A DNA stretch of 57,259 nt, from NCBI RefSeq assembly GCF_017315705.1, contig NZ_JAFLRF010000039.1:1-57259 (forward strand). Reading direction: 5' to 3'. A program made the position numbers and the translations under genes. How positions within the stretch are numbered: the first letter of the stretch is position 1; each line of letters starts with the position of its first letter. Origin of the DNA: Trinickia mobilis. GTDB lineage: Bacteria; Pseudomonadota; Gammaproteobacteria; Burkholderiales; Burkholderiaceae. The notes under the pieces are model-generated. The model was not told the DNA's origin, did no database searches, and was given only the letters and a program-made list of their open reading frames with translations. Below are positions 25,135 to 34,177 of the stretch, piece after piece.

Positions 25135-26400
25135 ATGAACACCGTCGAAACAAAGACTATCGAGAACACAAAACAGCCATTTGCCTATCGCCCGCTGGGG
25201 CTAGCGAGATTGCTGAGGGAGGCGACCGCGGGGACGGATCTCACGCCTCTTGGCGAGCGCCTGCTGGAACATGGCAAACGGAACGACGATCCTCAGGCAC
25301 TGCTCGACCTCTCCCTCGTACTCGAACTCAAGTATCAGAAGGCGTCTGCGCTCGCTGTCCAGGCACTCGCGCTCCAGGCGCGCCGACTCTACCGCCTGAA
25401 AGACGCTCAACCTTCTTCGCCAGTCAGGGTGCTGGCACTGAAGGCACCGGGCGATCTGATGAAGAATACGCCGTTCGAGTGCCTGATCGAGAACGCTGAC
25501 TTTCAGGTCGAAGTGCTGTACGTCGACGGGCAACTGCCGTCGTCCGCCCGCTTGCCCGACCACGACGTCGTGCTCGTCGCGGCGTGCGCGCTCGATGCCA
25601 ATTCCGAGCCGCTCGCGCAGATCGCGAAGCTCATTGCCGGCACTGCACGCCGTGTGCTCAACCGGCCCGAGCGCGTCGCGCACACCACGCGCGACGCCGC
25701 TTACGCACTCCTCGGAAAGATGCCAGGCATCTGCATGGCTCACACGCTTCGTGTGCAGCGCATGCGGCTCCTTGCCGCAGCGGCGGACGAATGGGACCTG
25801 TCGCAGGAAATCGACGGACACTACCCGTTCATCGTGCGCCCGGTTGGCTCCCACGCGGGGCAAGGCCTGGCGAAGGTCTCGAACCGCGATGAGCTGAGGA
25901 CGTACGTGGAAAATGCGGACGCCGCGGAATTCTACGTTGCGCCATTCATTGACTACAGCGATGCAGACGGCCTCTTTCGCAAATACCGGATCGTGTTGAT
26001 CGAGGGGAAGCCCTACGCCTGCCACATGGGCATCTCGCGCGATTGGATCGTTCACTATCCGTACGTCGAGATGATCGCCCACCCTGAGCGGCGGCAAGAA
26101 GAAGCCCGCTTCATGGCGGATTTCGATACCGGCTTTGCTGCGCGCCACCGCGATGCGCTGCAAAACATCGCGACCTTGACCGGCCTCGACTATGTCGGCT
26201 TCGATTGCGCCGAGACAGCCGACGGCAGATTGCTCATTTTCGAGGTTGCCACAGCAATGGTCATTCACGACATGGACGACCCCGGCACCTTTCCGTACAA
26301 ACGCCCTCAGATGCGCCGCGTGTTCGATGCTTTCAGCGGCATGTTGCAACGGGCAGGTGCTTGCCGCAACGACGGAATCCCCACGACCAACGACCTATGA
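25135..26400 (+). CDS. ATP-grasp (RimK-like) ligase with helical N-terminal domain
   Basis: Protein of 421 residues. The N-terminal third is helical and TPR-like (LGERLLEHGKRNDDPQALLD). The rest has an ATP-grasp pattern: HYPFIVRPVGSHAGQGLAKV holds the phosphate-binding loop and SRDWIVHYPYVEMIA follows, while the metal-binding end reads GFDCAETADGRLLIFEVATAMV. Such enzymes activate a carboxylate with ATP and join it to an amine, as in RimK or peptide-bond ligases. It could attach an amino acid to the amino sugar made by neighbours; this is inference. It overlaps the next gene by 4 bases (ATGA), so translation is coupled. The start has no clear ribosome site. Confidence 0.7.
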   Translation: MNTVETKTIENTKQPFAYRPLGLARLLREATAGTDLTPLGERLLEHGKRNDDPQALLDLSLVLELKYQKASALAVQALALQARRLYRLKDAQPSSPVRVLALKAPGDLMKNTPFECLIENADFQVEVLYVDGQLPSSARLPDHDVVLVAACALDANSEPLAQIAKLIAGTARRVLNRPERVAHTTRDAAYALLGKMPGICMAHTLRVQRMRLLAAAADEWDLSQEIDGHYPFIVRPVGSHAGQGLAKVSNRDELRTYVENADAAEFYVAPFIDYSDADGLFRKYRIVLIEGKPYACHMGISRDWIVHYPYVEMIAHPERRQEEARFMADFDTGFAARHRDALQNIATLTGLDYVGFDCAETADGRLLIFEVATAMVIHDMDDPGTFPYKRPQMRRVFDAFSGMLQRAGACRNDGIPTTNDL

Positions 26401-27491
26401 ATTCGAACACCTTGAATTTTTCCGGCGGCCCCGGAGCGCTTCCCGACACCGTCCTGGAGCAAACCCGTCAGGCCATCGCCGCACTGCCCGAGACCGGCAT
26501 CTCGGTGTTGGGCATGAGCCATCGGTCGGAGTGGTTTCGCGCGCTGTTGGACGAAGCCGAACACAATCTGCGCGCCTTGCTCGGTCTCTCCGACGACTAT
26601 GCCATCACGTTTATGCAAGGCGGCAGCAGCCTGCAGTTCGCGATGATCCCGATGAATTTTGCGGGCAAGGGCTTCGCCCCCCCGGAATACGTCATCTCCG
26701 GCTACTGGAGCAAACGCGCCACGTCGGAGGCGGCGAAAGTCTGGGAGACGCGGGTGGCGTGGGACGGCGCCGACTCCGGCTATCGGCGGTTGCCGGCGCT
26801 CGATCGGCTCGGCATCGATCATTCGACCGCTTTTCTGCACTACGTGTCCAACGAGACCGTGGAGGGATTGCAATTCCCCGCCTATGAAGAGAAGGCGCCC
26901 GTGCCCCTGATCGCGGACATGTCTTCCGACTTCCTGTCCGCGAGCTTCCAGGCGGACCGGTATTCGATGATCTATGCCCACGCGCAAAAGAACCTGGGCC
27001 CATCGGGAGTGACGGTCGCAGTGATCAAGCGCTCGCTGCTGGACCGGATTCCCGACGGCTTGCCCGCGATTCTCGACTTTCGGACCCATGTCGCGCACGG
27101 CTCGAACTACAACACGCCCCCCGTCTTCGCCATCTATGTGCTTACGCTCGTCACGCGCTGGCTGCGCTTCGACATAGGCGGCCTGCAAGCGATGCAAAGC
27201 ATCAATGAAAGAAAGGCGCGCCGCCTTTACGAAACACTGGACGAGCTGGGCGATGCGGTCACGATCCACGCGGACCGACAGTGGCGTTCGCAGATGAACG
27301 TGGCGTTCACGTTCGGAGACCCGCGGCTCGACGACGCATTCGTATCCGTGGCGCGGGAACAAGGCATCGTGGGCCTCGAAGGTCATCGGTCGATCGGCGG
27401 TTTGCGTGCTTCGCTCTACAACGCCGTCACGGAACAGGCGGTGGAAGTCTTGACCGGCGCGCTGGCGGAGTTCTGCCGGGAGCGGGTTTGA
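26397..27491 (+). CDS. SerC-like phosphoserine aminotransferase paralogue
   Basis: Class V PLP aminotransferase of 364 residues, aligning over its full length with SerC. The PLP lysine is K198 in YAHAQKNLGPSG, the same number as in E. coli SerC; NFSGGPGALP, SHRSEWF and QGGSSLQFAM line the active site. SerC makes phosphoserine and 4-phosphohydroxythreonine. A gene inside a surface-modification operon, with the start overlapping the previous stop, is unusual: serC normally sits with pheA or aroA. It may supply a phospho-amino acid for the glycan, or transaminate a related 3-oxo-acid, or be the only serC; the window cannot decide. No symbol is given for this reason. Confidence 0.85.
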   Translation: MNSNTLNFSGGPGALPDTVLEQTRQAIAALPETGISVLGMSHRSEWFRALLDEAEHNLRALLGLSDDYAITFMQGGSSLQFAMIPMNFAGKGFAPPEYVISGYWSKRATSEAAKVWETRVAWDGADSGYRRLPALDRLGIDHSTAFLHYVSNETVEGLQFPAYEEKAPVPLIADMSSDFLSASFQADRYSMIYAHAQKNLGPSGVTVAVIKRSLLDRIPDGLPAILDFRTHVAHGSNYNTPPVFAIYVLTLVTRWLRFDIGGLQAMQSINERKARRLYETLDELGDAVTIHADRQWRSQMNVAFTFGDPRLDDAFVSVAREQGIVGLEGHRSIGGLRASLYNAVTEQAVEVLTGALAEFCRERV

Positions 27492-27712
27492 CATCTGCAA
27501 AAAAGGCGGGGCTTTCCACCTCATCTCGATGCATAGATACCCGGAGCCGGGCCGCATAATTTGCCGGGTTGCTGCACCTCGCCGACGAAATCTCGATTGC
27601 CTTTACCCTGCCGGCTTTCGCAGACGAGTGCACCAAATCCTCAACGCAGGCGAAAGTGCAGGGGCAAGCGACCGCGAATCGCCGTGCGGGGCCGCCGGTA
27701 AGGAGCTGCTAA

Positions 27713-28864
27713 ATGAACGCTAACACATCGCTTCGTGTCATCCCGACATCCGCCGAAGAGCGCATTTACGTCACGCAGCCGCATCTTCCGCCTCTCGCCG
27801 AGTTCTTGCCCTACCTCGAGAAAATTTGGTCCAGCAAGGTCCTGACCAACGGCGGCCCGTTTCACCACCAACTCGAAAAGGCGCTCTGCGACTACCTCGG
27901 GGTCGAGCATCTCGCACTCTTCGCGAACGGCACGCTGGCACTCGTGACCGCGCTGCAGGCGCTGCGCATTACCGGCGAGGTCATCACCACGCCTTATTCG
28001 TTCGTCGCAACGGCACATTCGCTGCTCTGGAACGGAATCAAGCCGGTGTTCGTCGACGTTGAGCCAGACACCCTGAACCTCGACCCGGTAAAAATCGAAG
28101 CGGCGATTACGCCGCAGACCACGGCGATCATGCCCGTCCATTGCTACGGCCACCCGTGCGACGTCGAAGCAATCCAGAAAATTGCCGACAACTACAACCT
28201 GAAGGTGATCTACGACGCTGCGCACGCCTTTGGCGTGCAAACCGAAGCGGGCAGCGTGCTGCAACATGGCGATCTGGCCATTCTCAGCTTCCATGCGACC
28301 AAGGTCTTCAACACGTTTGAGGGCGGCGCCATCATCTGCCCCGACCCGAAAACGAAGCAGCGTATCGATCATCTGAAGAACTTCGGTCACGTGGACGAGG
28401 TGACCGTCGTCGCACCGGGCATCAATGGCAAGATGAACGAGGTGACTGCGGCGTTCGGACTGTTGCAGCTCCAGCACATCGACGAGGCACTGGCGCGCCG
28501 CAAACAAATCGACGCGCTTTACCGCGAACTGCTGCATCGGGTGCCGGGAATTCGGTGCCTGGGCAATGCTGGCGAAACAGTCGCGAACCATGCGTACTTC
28601 CCCATTCTCGTCGAGCCCAACTATCCAATCAGCCGCGACGCTTTGTATCACAAGTTCCGCGAGCGCGAAGTGATCGTGCGCCGCTACTTCTACCCGCTGA
28701 TTTCGGATTTTCCGATGTACCGCGGATTGCCTTCGGCGCACCGGGACAACCTCCCGGTCGCATCCGACGCCTCTGCAAGGGTGCTGTGTCTGCCAATCTA
28801 TCCTGCGCTGTCGGATGACGACATCAGAAGGGTGGTCAACATCATTACGGAACACTGTCAGTGA
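27713..28864 (+). CDS. DegT/DnrJ/EryC1/StrS-type sugar aminotransferase
   Basis: PLP enzyme of 383 residues that should convert a nucleotide-linked keto-sugar to the amino sugar. Motifs: FANGTLALVTALQAL (PLP phosphate loop), VIYDAAHAFGV with D168, and the Schiff-base lysine K197 in LSFHATKVFNTFEGG, whose histidine is typical of the group making dTDP-3- or 4-amino-6-deoxyhexoses (VioA/QdtB/FdtB). No keto-sugar-forming dehydratase is encoded in the window, so the precursor must come from elsewhere, perhaps the dTDP-rhamnose pathway. Its stop overlaps the next start. It lies 221 bases after the SerC-like gene, with nothing recognised in that gap. Confidence 0.9.
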   Translation: MNANTSLRVIPTSAEERIYVTQPHLPPLAEFLPYLEKIWSSKVLTNGGPFHHQLEKALCDYLGVEHLALFANGTLALVTALQALRITGEVITTPYSFVATAHSLLWNGIKPVFVDVEPDTLNLDPVKIEAAITPQTTAIMPVHCYGHPCDVEAIQKIADNYNLKVIYDAAHAFGVQTEAGSVLQHGDLAILSFHATKVFNTFEGGAIICPDPKTKQRIDHLKNFGHVDEVTVVAPGINGKMNEVTAAFGLLQLQHIDEALARRKQIDALYRELLHRVPGIRCLGNAGETVANHAYFPILVEPNYPISRDALYHKFREREVIVRRYFYPLISDFPMYRGLPSAHRDNLPVASDASARVLCLPIYPALSDDDIRRVVNIITEHCQ

Positions 28865-29559
28865 AGCTGGCTATCATGCAGCCATACCTGTTTCCGTATA
28901 TCGGTTACTTCCAATTGGTAGCAGCCGTCGATCGCTTCGTCTTCTACGACGATGTCAATTACATCAAGAACGGCTGGATCAATCGAAACCGGGTATTGCT
29001 TGGCGGCGAGGTACGCTACATCACCGTGCCGCTGGCCAACGCGAGCCCATGGATGCAAATCAACGAGGTTCACGTGCAGCCGCGCGAGCGCTGGCTCCCG
29101 AAGCTGCTCGAATCGATTCGTCACGGGTACTCGAAGGCGCCCTACTATGCCGGCGTCAGCAAGCTCATTGGGGAGGCTTTCGATTCCACGAGTCTCCCTA
29201 TTTCGACGCTCGCGGCGCGCAGCGTGACGGAGATCGCACGGTATCTGAAGCTCGACACGACGTTCGTGCCGTCTTCAGCCGTCTACGAGAATTCATTCTT
29301 GAAAGGCGCGCAACGGGTACGCGACATCTGTTCGAAGGAGCGCGCCGACACGTACGTCAATCTACCGGGTGGCCGCACGCTATACGAGGCGCGCGACTTC
29401 GAAGCCGCGGGCATCGCACTGCGTTTTATCGAACCAAATCTAGAGCCCTATCCGCAGCGATGCGCAGCGTTTCATCCGGGTCTGTCGATGCTCGATGTTC
29501 TGATGTTCAACAGTGCCGAGCAGGTGCAAGAAATGTTGAGCGGGCCGTTAATCGCATGA
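28861..29559 (+). CDS. WbqC family protein
   Basis: Protein of 232 residues with the WbqC start KLAIMQPYLFPYIGYFQLV and the block YDDVNYIKNGWINRNRVL, which together define the family. WbqC-like proteins recur in O-antigen, capsule and flagellin-modification loci near amino-sugar genes; they have been proposed to act as acyl or aminoacyl transferases, but the reaction is not settled. The start is a GTG whose bases overlap the TGA of the aminotransferase gene, and the gene ends in an ATGA overlap with the next. No signal peptide or membrane helix is present. Confidence 0.85.
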   Translation: MKLAIMQPYLFPYIGYFQLVAAVDRFVFYDDVNYIKNGWINRNRVLLGGEVRYITVPLANASPWMQINEVHVQPRERWLPKLLESIRHGYSKAPYYAGVSKLIGEAFDSTSLPISTLAARSVTEIARYLKLDTTFVPSSAVYENSFLKGAQRVRDICSKERADTYVNLPGGRTLYEARDFEAAGIALRFIEPNLEPYPQRCAAFHPGLSMLDVLMFNSAEQVQEMLSGPLIA

Positions 29560-30518
29560 AATCAGAAGCCATCGGCGGCTATCTCCAGCTTGAACTGCCC
29601 CGAGCGACGGGAGAACACCACCGTGAAGCAATGCGCTTTCAATCGTCGCGCGCGGCATTTCTTGCGCTGCTGCAAGCCTGTCGGCCCAAGGCCGTGTGGA
29701 TGCCGCACTACATCTGCGACAGCATGATCGAACCGCTCACGATCACCGGCGTTCCGGTCAAGCGATACGAGCTTGACGAAGCCCTGCGCGTGAAATCGGC
29801 GGCACTCGGCGACGGCGAATTGCTGCTGTATGTGAACTACTTCGGAATTTGCGAGCACAACGTCGACGATGTTCTAAACCGTTTCCCGCGCGAACGCGTC
29901 GTGATCGACAACGCGCAGGCGTTCTTTTCGGAACCTCGTGATTGCGCGGCAACGCTTTATTCGCCGAGAAAGTTTGTCGGTGTCGCAGACGGCGGGTACC
30001 TCGTCACGCAGCTTCCGGTCAGCGCGCCGACTGAGATCGATAGACATACGCCGCTGCGTTTTGCGCATTTGGTAAAACGGATCGACGAGGATGCCGAATC
30101 GGGATATGCGGACTACACGGCCGCGGAAGAAAGCCTTAAATTCCAGCAGCCGAAATGCATGTCGAATTTGACCAGACGCATTTTGATGAGCATCGACTAT
30201 GCAGATGTGCGGGCACGCCGGGTTGCAAATTTCGCGCGCCTGCATGAAAGGTTGAGCGCCTCCAATGCATTTCCAATTACAAGCAAAGGCACGAGCACTC
30301 CGCTTTGCTACCCCTATCTCGGCGGCCCTGCCGACCTGCGCCAGCGGCTTCTTGCGCAGAGAATCTATACGCCTTGCTACTGGCCTGAAGTAGCCGAGGC
30401 AGAATCGATGCCCGAATTAGAAAAGCGACTCGGTCAATCCGCGCATTTTCTTCCGTGTGACCAGCGACTCTCCGCCGCGCAACTGGACCACATCGCAGAG
30501 CTCGTTCTAAAGGAATGA
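29556..30518 (+). CDS. Short atypical DegT-like PLP protein
   Basis: A 320-residue protein that looks like a trimmed aminotransferase of the DegT fold. The core pattern is visible: AFLALLQACRPKAVWMPHYI (phosphate-loop side), ERVVIDNAQAFFSEP in place of the usual DAAHA, and YSPRKFVGVADGGYL, where K matches the Schiff-base lysine of the DegT family. It is about 60 residues shorter than normal and several segments are replaced, so it may act on a different substrate or have lost transamination. It overlaps the genes on both sides by 4 bases, so it is made in step with WbqC and the dioxygenase. Confidence 0.65.
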   Translation: MKSEAIGGYLQLELPRATGEHHREAMRFQSSRAAFLALLQACRPKAVWMPHYICDSMIEPLTITGVPVKRYELDEALRVKSAALGDGELLLYVNYFGICEHNVDDVLNRFPRERVVIDNAQAFFSEPRDCAATLYSPRKFVGVADGGYLVTQLPVSAPTEIDRHTPLRFAHLVKRIDEDAESGYADYTAAEESLKFQQPKCMSNLTRRILMSIDYADVRARRVANFARLHERLSASNAFPITSKGTSTPLCYPYLGGPADLRQRLLAQRIYTPCYWPEVAEAESMPELEKRLGQSAHFLPCDQRLSAAQLDHIAELVLKE

Positions 30519-31312
30519 AATCATTCATGAGCACGCTTGCCGACCGCCACCAAACCGAGATCGAAACCCAAGGCTGGACTCTCGTACCGGATGTCATCGC
30601 TACGGTCCTGGTCGACACGCTCAACGACGCGCTCATTCCGTCTCTTGAGCTACGCGACGCAATCCGCGTGCGCAACGGCGTGATGGAAAATTGCGGCGGG
30701 ACCGCGCACCACGTGCTCGCCGACGCTCCCTGCTATCTCGAGCTGCTGGCGAATTTTGAAAAACTGGATCCGCTGCTCAAACAGTTTTTCGCGGGCAACT
30801 ACATCCTGAATTCGTACGGCGGCTTCATTAACGAGACCGATCTGTCGACCTACGCGCATCACGTGCATCGCGACATTCGATTCCATTCGACGGCGAAGCG
30901 CTTTATGTTGAACTCGCTCGTCATGCTGGACGACTTCACAATCGAGAATGGCGCGACCTACATCCTGTCCGGGTCGCAACACCTGCCGGAGAAGCCCGAC
31001 GACGAAGCATTCTTCGAGCGCGCGAGCCGGATCACCGGCCGCCGAGGTTCGGTGTTGCTGTTCGACTCGCGAATCTGGCACGCGGCGGGAACAAACCGGA
31101 CGACACTCCCCAGAAGAGCACTGACGTTGACATTGACCTGCGCATTCTTCAAACAGCAACTCGATTACCCAAGGCTGTTCGGCTATGCCAACGCAGCCCG
31201 CTGCAGCGACTTTCTTCGACAGGTAATCGGATTCAACGCGCGAACCCCCACATCTCTTGAAGAGTTTTACCTCCCCGTCGAGCAGCGCTTTTACCAACGT
31301 GGACAGGACTGA
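30515..31312 (+). CDS. Phytanoyl-CoA dioxygenase (PhyH) family oxygenase
   Basis: Fe(II)/2-oxoglutarate dioxygenase-type protein of 265 residues with a double-stranded beta-helix. The metal ligands are probably the His and Asp of HHVHRDIRFHS and the distal His in FDSRIWHAAGTN; a following Arg would hold 2-oxoglutarate. It should hydroxylate a carbon of a small molecule such as the acyl or amino-acid decoration of the sugar. The ATG at 30515 overlaps the previous stop; a second ATG lies four codons later. The gene is followed within 5 bases by a methyltransferase. Confidence 0.8.
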   Translation: MKSFMSTLADRHQTEIETQGWTLVPDVIATVLVDTLNDALIPSLELRDAIRVRNGVMENCGGTAHHVLADAPCYLELLANFEKLDPLLKQFFAGNYILNSYGGFINETDLSTYAHHVHRDIRFHSTAKRFMLNSLVMLDDFTIENGATYILSGSQHLPEKPDDEAFFERASRITGRRGSVLLFDSRIWHAAGTNRTTLPRRALTLTLTCAFFKQQLDYPRLFGYANAARCSDFLRQVIGFNARTPTSLEEFYLPVEQRFYQRGQD

Positions 31313-31316
31313 CATT

Positions 31317-32054
31317 GTGAGCAGAGACTACAACGCAGAAGCAAAGGATCATCCCGACCACCGCTACGCATACGATTTCGACTATTTGATGCACGAGTAC
31401 ATGCTCAAGACGTTTGCGCCGTACTACGTGGCGGATAACGCCCTCGAGCTCGGCTGCTTCGAAGGGAACTTCACGAGGCTGCTAAAGCACCGCTTCACGG
31501 CGGTCGAAGCAGTCGAGGCTTCTTCGGACTGTATTGCGGTTGCATCGGCGAAAGTGGGGAGCGAAGTCAAATTCCATCATTCGACCTTCGAGACCTTCGA
31601 ACCGGAACGGCATTACGACAACATTTTCCTGATTCATACGCTCGAGCATCTTGATCACGCCGTCGACCTGTTGAGCCGTATCCGTGGCTGGTTGACCGAA
31701 CATGGCCGCCTGTTTATCGCCACGCCGAATGCGCACGCCGCATCGCGGCAGATCGCCGTCAACATGGGGCTAATCAGCCATGCGGCCGCAGTGACGCCAG
31801 CCGAGACCGCACACGGGCATCGCAAGACATACTCGCTCGATACGTTGCTCGCCGAAGCGCGTGCGGCAAAATTGCGGCCGGTTACACACGGCGGGGTAAT
31901 CTTCAAAGCGCTGGCTAATTTCCAGATTGATGCAGCGCTTCAAGCCGGCATCATTTCGAAGGAGTACATCGATGGCTGCTACGAACTCGGACGCGTCTAC
32001 CCTGATCTGTGTTCGAGCATTTACGTCATCTGCGAACGCGGCGCCGCAAGCTGA
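31317..32054 (+). CDS. Class I SAM-dependent methyltransferase
   Basis: Methyltransferase of 245 residues. The SAM-binding motif I is ALELGCFEGNFTRLLK; the acidic end of strand 2 lies in VEAVEASSDC; motif IV is FLIHTLEHLDHAVDLL. A C-terminal part (about 190-245) may bind the substrate. It resembles UbiG/Methyltransf_11-type enzymes acting on sugars or other small molecules. I chose the GTG at 31317, 5 bases after the dioxygenase stop; the open frame continues upstream inside that gene without similarity. Confidence 0.8.
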   Translation: MSRDYNAEAKDHPDHRYAYDFDYLMHEYMLKTFAPYYVADNALELGCFEGNFTRLLKHRFTAVEAVEASSDCIAVASAKVGSEVKFHHSTFETFEPERHYDNIFLIHTLEHLDHAVDLLSRIRGWLTEHGRLFIATPNAHAASRQIAVNMGLISHAAAVTPAETAHGHRKTYSLDTLLAEARAAKLRPVTHGGVIFKALANFQIDAALQAGIISKEYIDGCYELGRVYPDLCSSIYVICERGAAS

Positions 32055-32063
32055 AGCAGCCTG

Positions 32064-33353
32064 ATGCCCACGGAAATGAACAAGAAAGTCAACGTGCTGG
32101 TGTTTCCGTGCGGATCGGAGAATGCCGCCGAGATTCATCAGGCGCTCCGATACTCACTGCATGTCGAGCTCTACGGCGCATCGAGCGTCGACGATCACGG
32201 ACGCTTTCGATTCGAGCGGTACATCGGCGACCTTCCGAAGATCAGCGACGACCGGTTCGATGGCGTATTTTCCCGCCTTCTCGCCGACCTCGAAATCGAC
32301 ATGGTTTTCGCGACGCACGACACCGTGCTCGAGTACCTTGCCGCGCGCCTTGACCGGCCGGGGTGCATGCTCGTCAACGGCAATCCGCGGAGCGCCGCGC
32401 TCGCGCGCCGCAAGAGCGCAACTCACCGTCGCTTCGCAGGCGCGGACTGGGTGCCGCGCGTATTTGATTCCCTGGAAGAGATCAGCGAGTGGCCCGTCAT
32501 CGTCAAGCCGGATCTGGGCCAAGGCGGCGTGGGCGTGACGCTCGTGCACGGACTGCGGGAAGCTCGCGACGCGATGCAGAAAATGCAGGACCCGGTGCTG
32601 GTCGAATACCTCCCGGGCGCCGAAATCACTGTCGACTGTTTCACCGATAGAAAACGCAAGCTGGTCTGGATAGGCCCGCGAACGCGTGAACGGGTGAGAG
32701 CCGGCATCACCATGCGCTCGCGCTTGCTGGATGCGACGCCGGACATCGAGGCGATCGCCCGTGAAATCAATGACGCGCTCGAGCTGCGCGGGCCCTGGTT
32801 TTTCCAGCTCAAAGCTGATGGGAACGGGCGATGGAAGCTGCTGGAAATGTCCTGCCGTGTTGCCGGGACCATGGTCGCGCAGCGGGCAAGGGGGATCAAC
32901 CTGCCGTTGATGGCCGTTCAGGATTTCCTGGAACGTGATCTCATTGCGCTGGAGAACCCGCACGTCAAATTGGTCGAGCGCAACATCGCGACGCGTGCCG
33001 AGCTCGATTTCGAATATGACACCGTGTTCGTCGACCTGGACGACACGTTGATCCTGAACGGATTCGCCGTGCCTCAAACCATGGCGTTCCTTTATCAATC
33101 GATCGCCGCAGGCAAGAAGATCGTCTTGCTTACCCGTCACCGGTTCGACGTGGCGAAGACGCTTGCCAGTGCGCGCATCGATAGCGGGATTTTCGAGCGC
33201 ATCGTCGTCGTTCGCGACGACGAGTCCAAAGCAGACTATGTGACGCCCACCTCGATCTTCATCGACAACCACTTTCCTGAACGCCTGAACGTTGCGAAGA
33301 AGCGTGCGATTCCGGTGCTCGATGTGGATATGGTCGAATTTCTCATCAGATAG
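32064..33353 (+). CDS. Fusion of ATP-grasp ligase and HAD-type phosphatase domain
   Basis: A 429-residue two-domain protein. Residues 5-310 form an ATP-grasp ligase of the carbamoyl-phosphate-synthase-like type: EWPVIVKPDLGQGGVGVTLV is the ATP loop, and WKLLEMSCRVAGTM carries the metal-binding Glu. Residues 325-425 form a HAD domain with motif I VFVDLDDTLI, a threonine in IVLLTRHRF and IFIDNHFPER. HAD fusions of this kind could remove a phosphate from, or control, the ligase product; that coupling is inferred. It is the second ATP-grasp enzyme of the operon and lies 9 bases after the methyltransferase. Confidence 0.75.
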   Translation: MPTEMNKKVNVLVFPCGSENAAEIHQALRYSLHVELYGASSVDDHGRFRFERYIGDLPKISDDRFDGVFSRLLADLEIDMVFATHDTVLEYLAARLDRPGCMLVNGNPRSAALARRKSATHRRFAGADWVPRVFDSLEEISEWPVIVKPDLGQGGVGVTLVHGLREARDAMQKMQDPVLVEYLPGAEITVDCFTDRKRKLVWIGPRTRERVRAGITMRSRLLDATPDIEAIAREINDALELRGPWFFQLKADGNGRWKLLEMSCRVAGTMVAQRARGINLPLMAVQDFLERDLIALENPHVKLVERNIATRAELDFEYDTVFVDLDDTLILNGFAVPQTMAFLYQSIAAGKKIVLLTRHRFDVAKTLASARIDSGIFERIVVVRDDESKADYVTPTSIFIDNHFPERLNVAKKRAIPVLDVDMVEFLIR

Positions 33354-33363
33354 ATAACCATCA

Positions 33364-34122
33364 ATGGATAAGACATCGCCCGACTTTCTGTCGGTCTTGC
33401 GTGCGGAACGAAGAGACCTGCTCAATAGATTTCGGCAAACGCGCTTCGAATCACTCATTAAGAACATCGACCACACGCAGGTCATTCCGTTTGCGACATA
33501 TTCGCCGTGGCTGAGCGACGAGACCTTCTGCCGCGCATTCGAGAGCATCAAAGCAAACACGCTGGTGGACACTTACCGGTGCTACGAACTTTATCGATTG
33601 GCGCAGCAAACGGGGCACGTCGCGGGCGATATCGTCGAGGTCGGGGTCTGGCGCGGCGGCACTGCGGCGCTGATTGCGCAGGCGTCACCGGAGAAGGTCG
33701 TGCACCTGTTCGATACGTTCACCGGCGTGGCCAAGAACGATAGTGCACGCGACACCCTCTACTCAGGCGGCGAGCACGCCGACACGAATGAGCAAATAGT
33801 CAAGGACCTCTTCAGCAAAGTGGGGCGGCGTTGCGAGATCCATCGCGGCATTTTCCCTGACGACACGCTTTCGCGTCTCCCGGCCAACGTGTGTTTTGCG
33901 CATATCGACGTCGACACGTACAGTTCGGTAAAACAGTCCTTCGGCGCGATCTGGCCGCGTGTGCAGCGAAACGGCATCGTGGTGTTCGACGACTATGGAT
34001 TTTTCGGCTGCGAAGGCGCGACGCAAGCGGTGAATGAGATCGTCGTCACGCATGCGAACGAATTGTTCATTCATAACCTGAATGGGCACGCCTTACTCGT
34101 CCGGCAAACGGAGTCGAACTGA
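33364..34122 (+). CDS. TylF/MycF-type methyltransferase
   Basis: Protein of 252 residues resembling macrocin O-methyltransferase TylF, which methylates a hydroxyl of a deoxysugar. Visible are DIVEVGVWRGGTAALIAQ (SAM loop), VHLFDTFTGVAK, and the metal-binding acid region FAHIDVDTYSSVKQSF with VVFDDYGFFGCEGATQAV. TylF-type enzymes are found in both antibiotic and surface-sugar loci. Here it would methylate the amino sugar of the filament glycan; this is inferred from neighbours. It lies 10 bases after the ATP-grasp/HAD gene. Confidence 0.85.
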   Translation: MDKTSPDFLSVLRAERRDLLNRFRQTRFESLIKNIDHTQVIPFATYSPWLSDETFCRAFESIKANTLVDTYRCYELYRLAQQTGHVAGDIVEVGVWRGGTAALIAQASPEKVVHLFDTFTGVAKNDSARDTLYSGGEHADTNEQIVKDLFSKVGRRCEIHRGIFPDDTLSRLPANVCFAHIDVDTYSSVKQSFGAIWPRVQRNGIVVFDDYGFFGCEGATQAVNEIVVTHANELFIHNLNGHALLVRQTESN

Positions 34123-34177
34123 GGACACGGCAAAACGGGGCAATAGTCCGTCGCAAAGAGTTTTGGAGAATCGGGGC

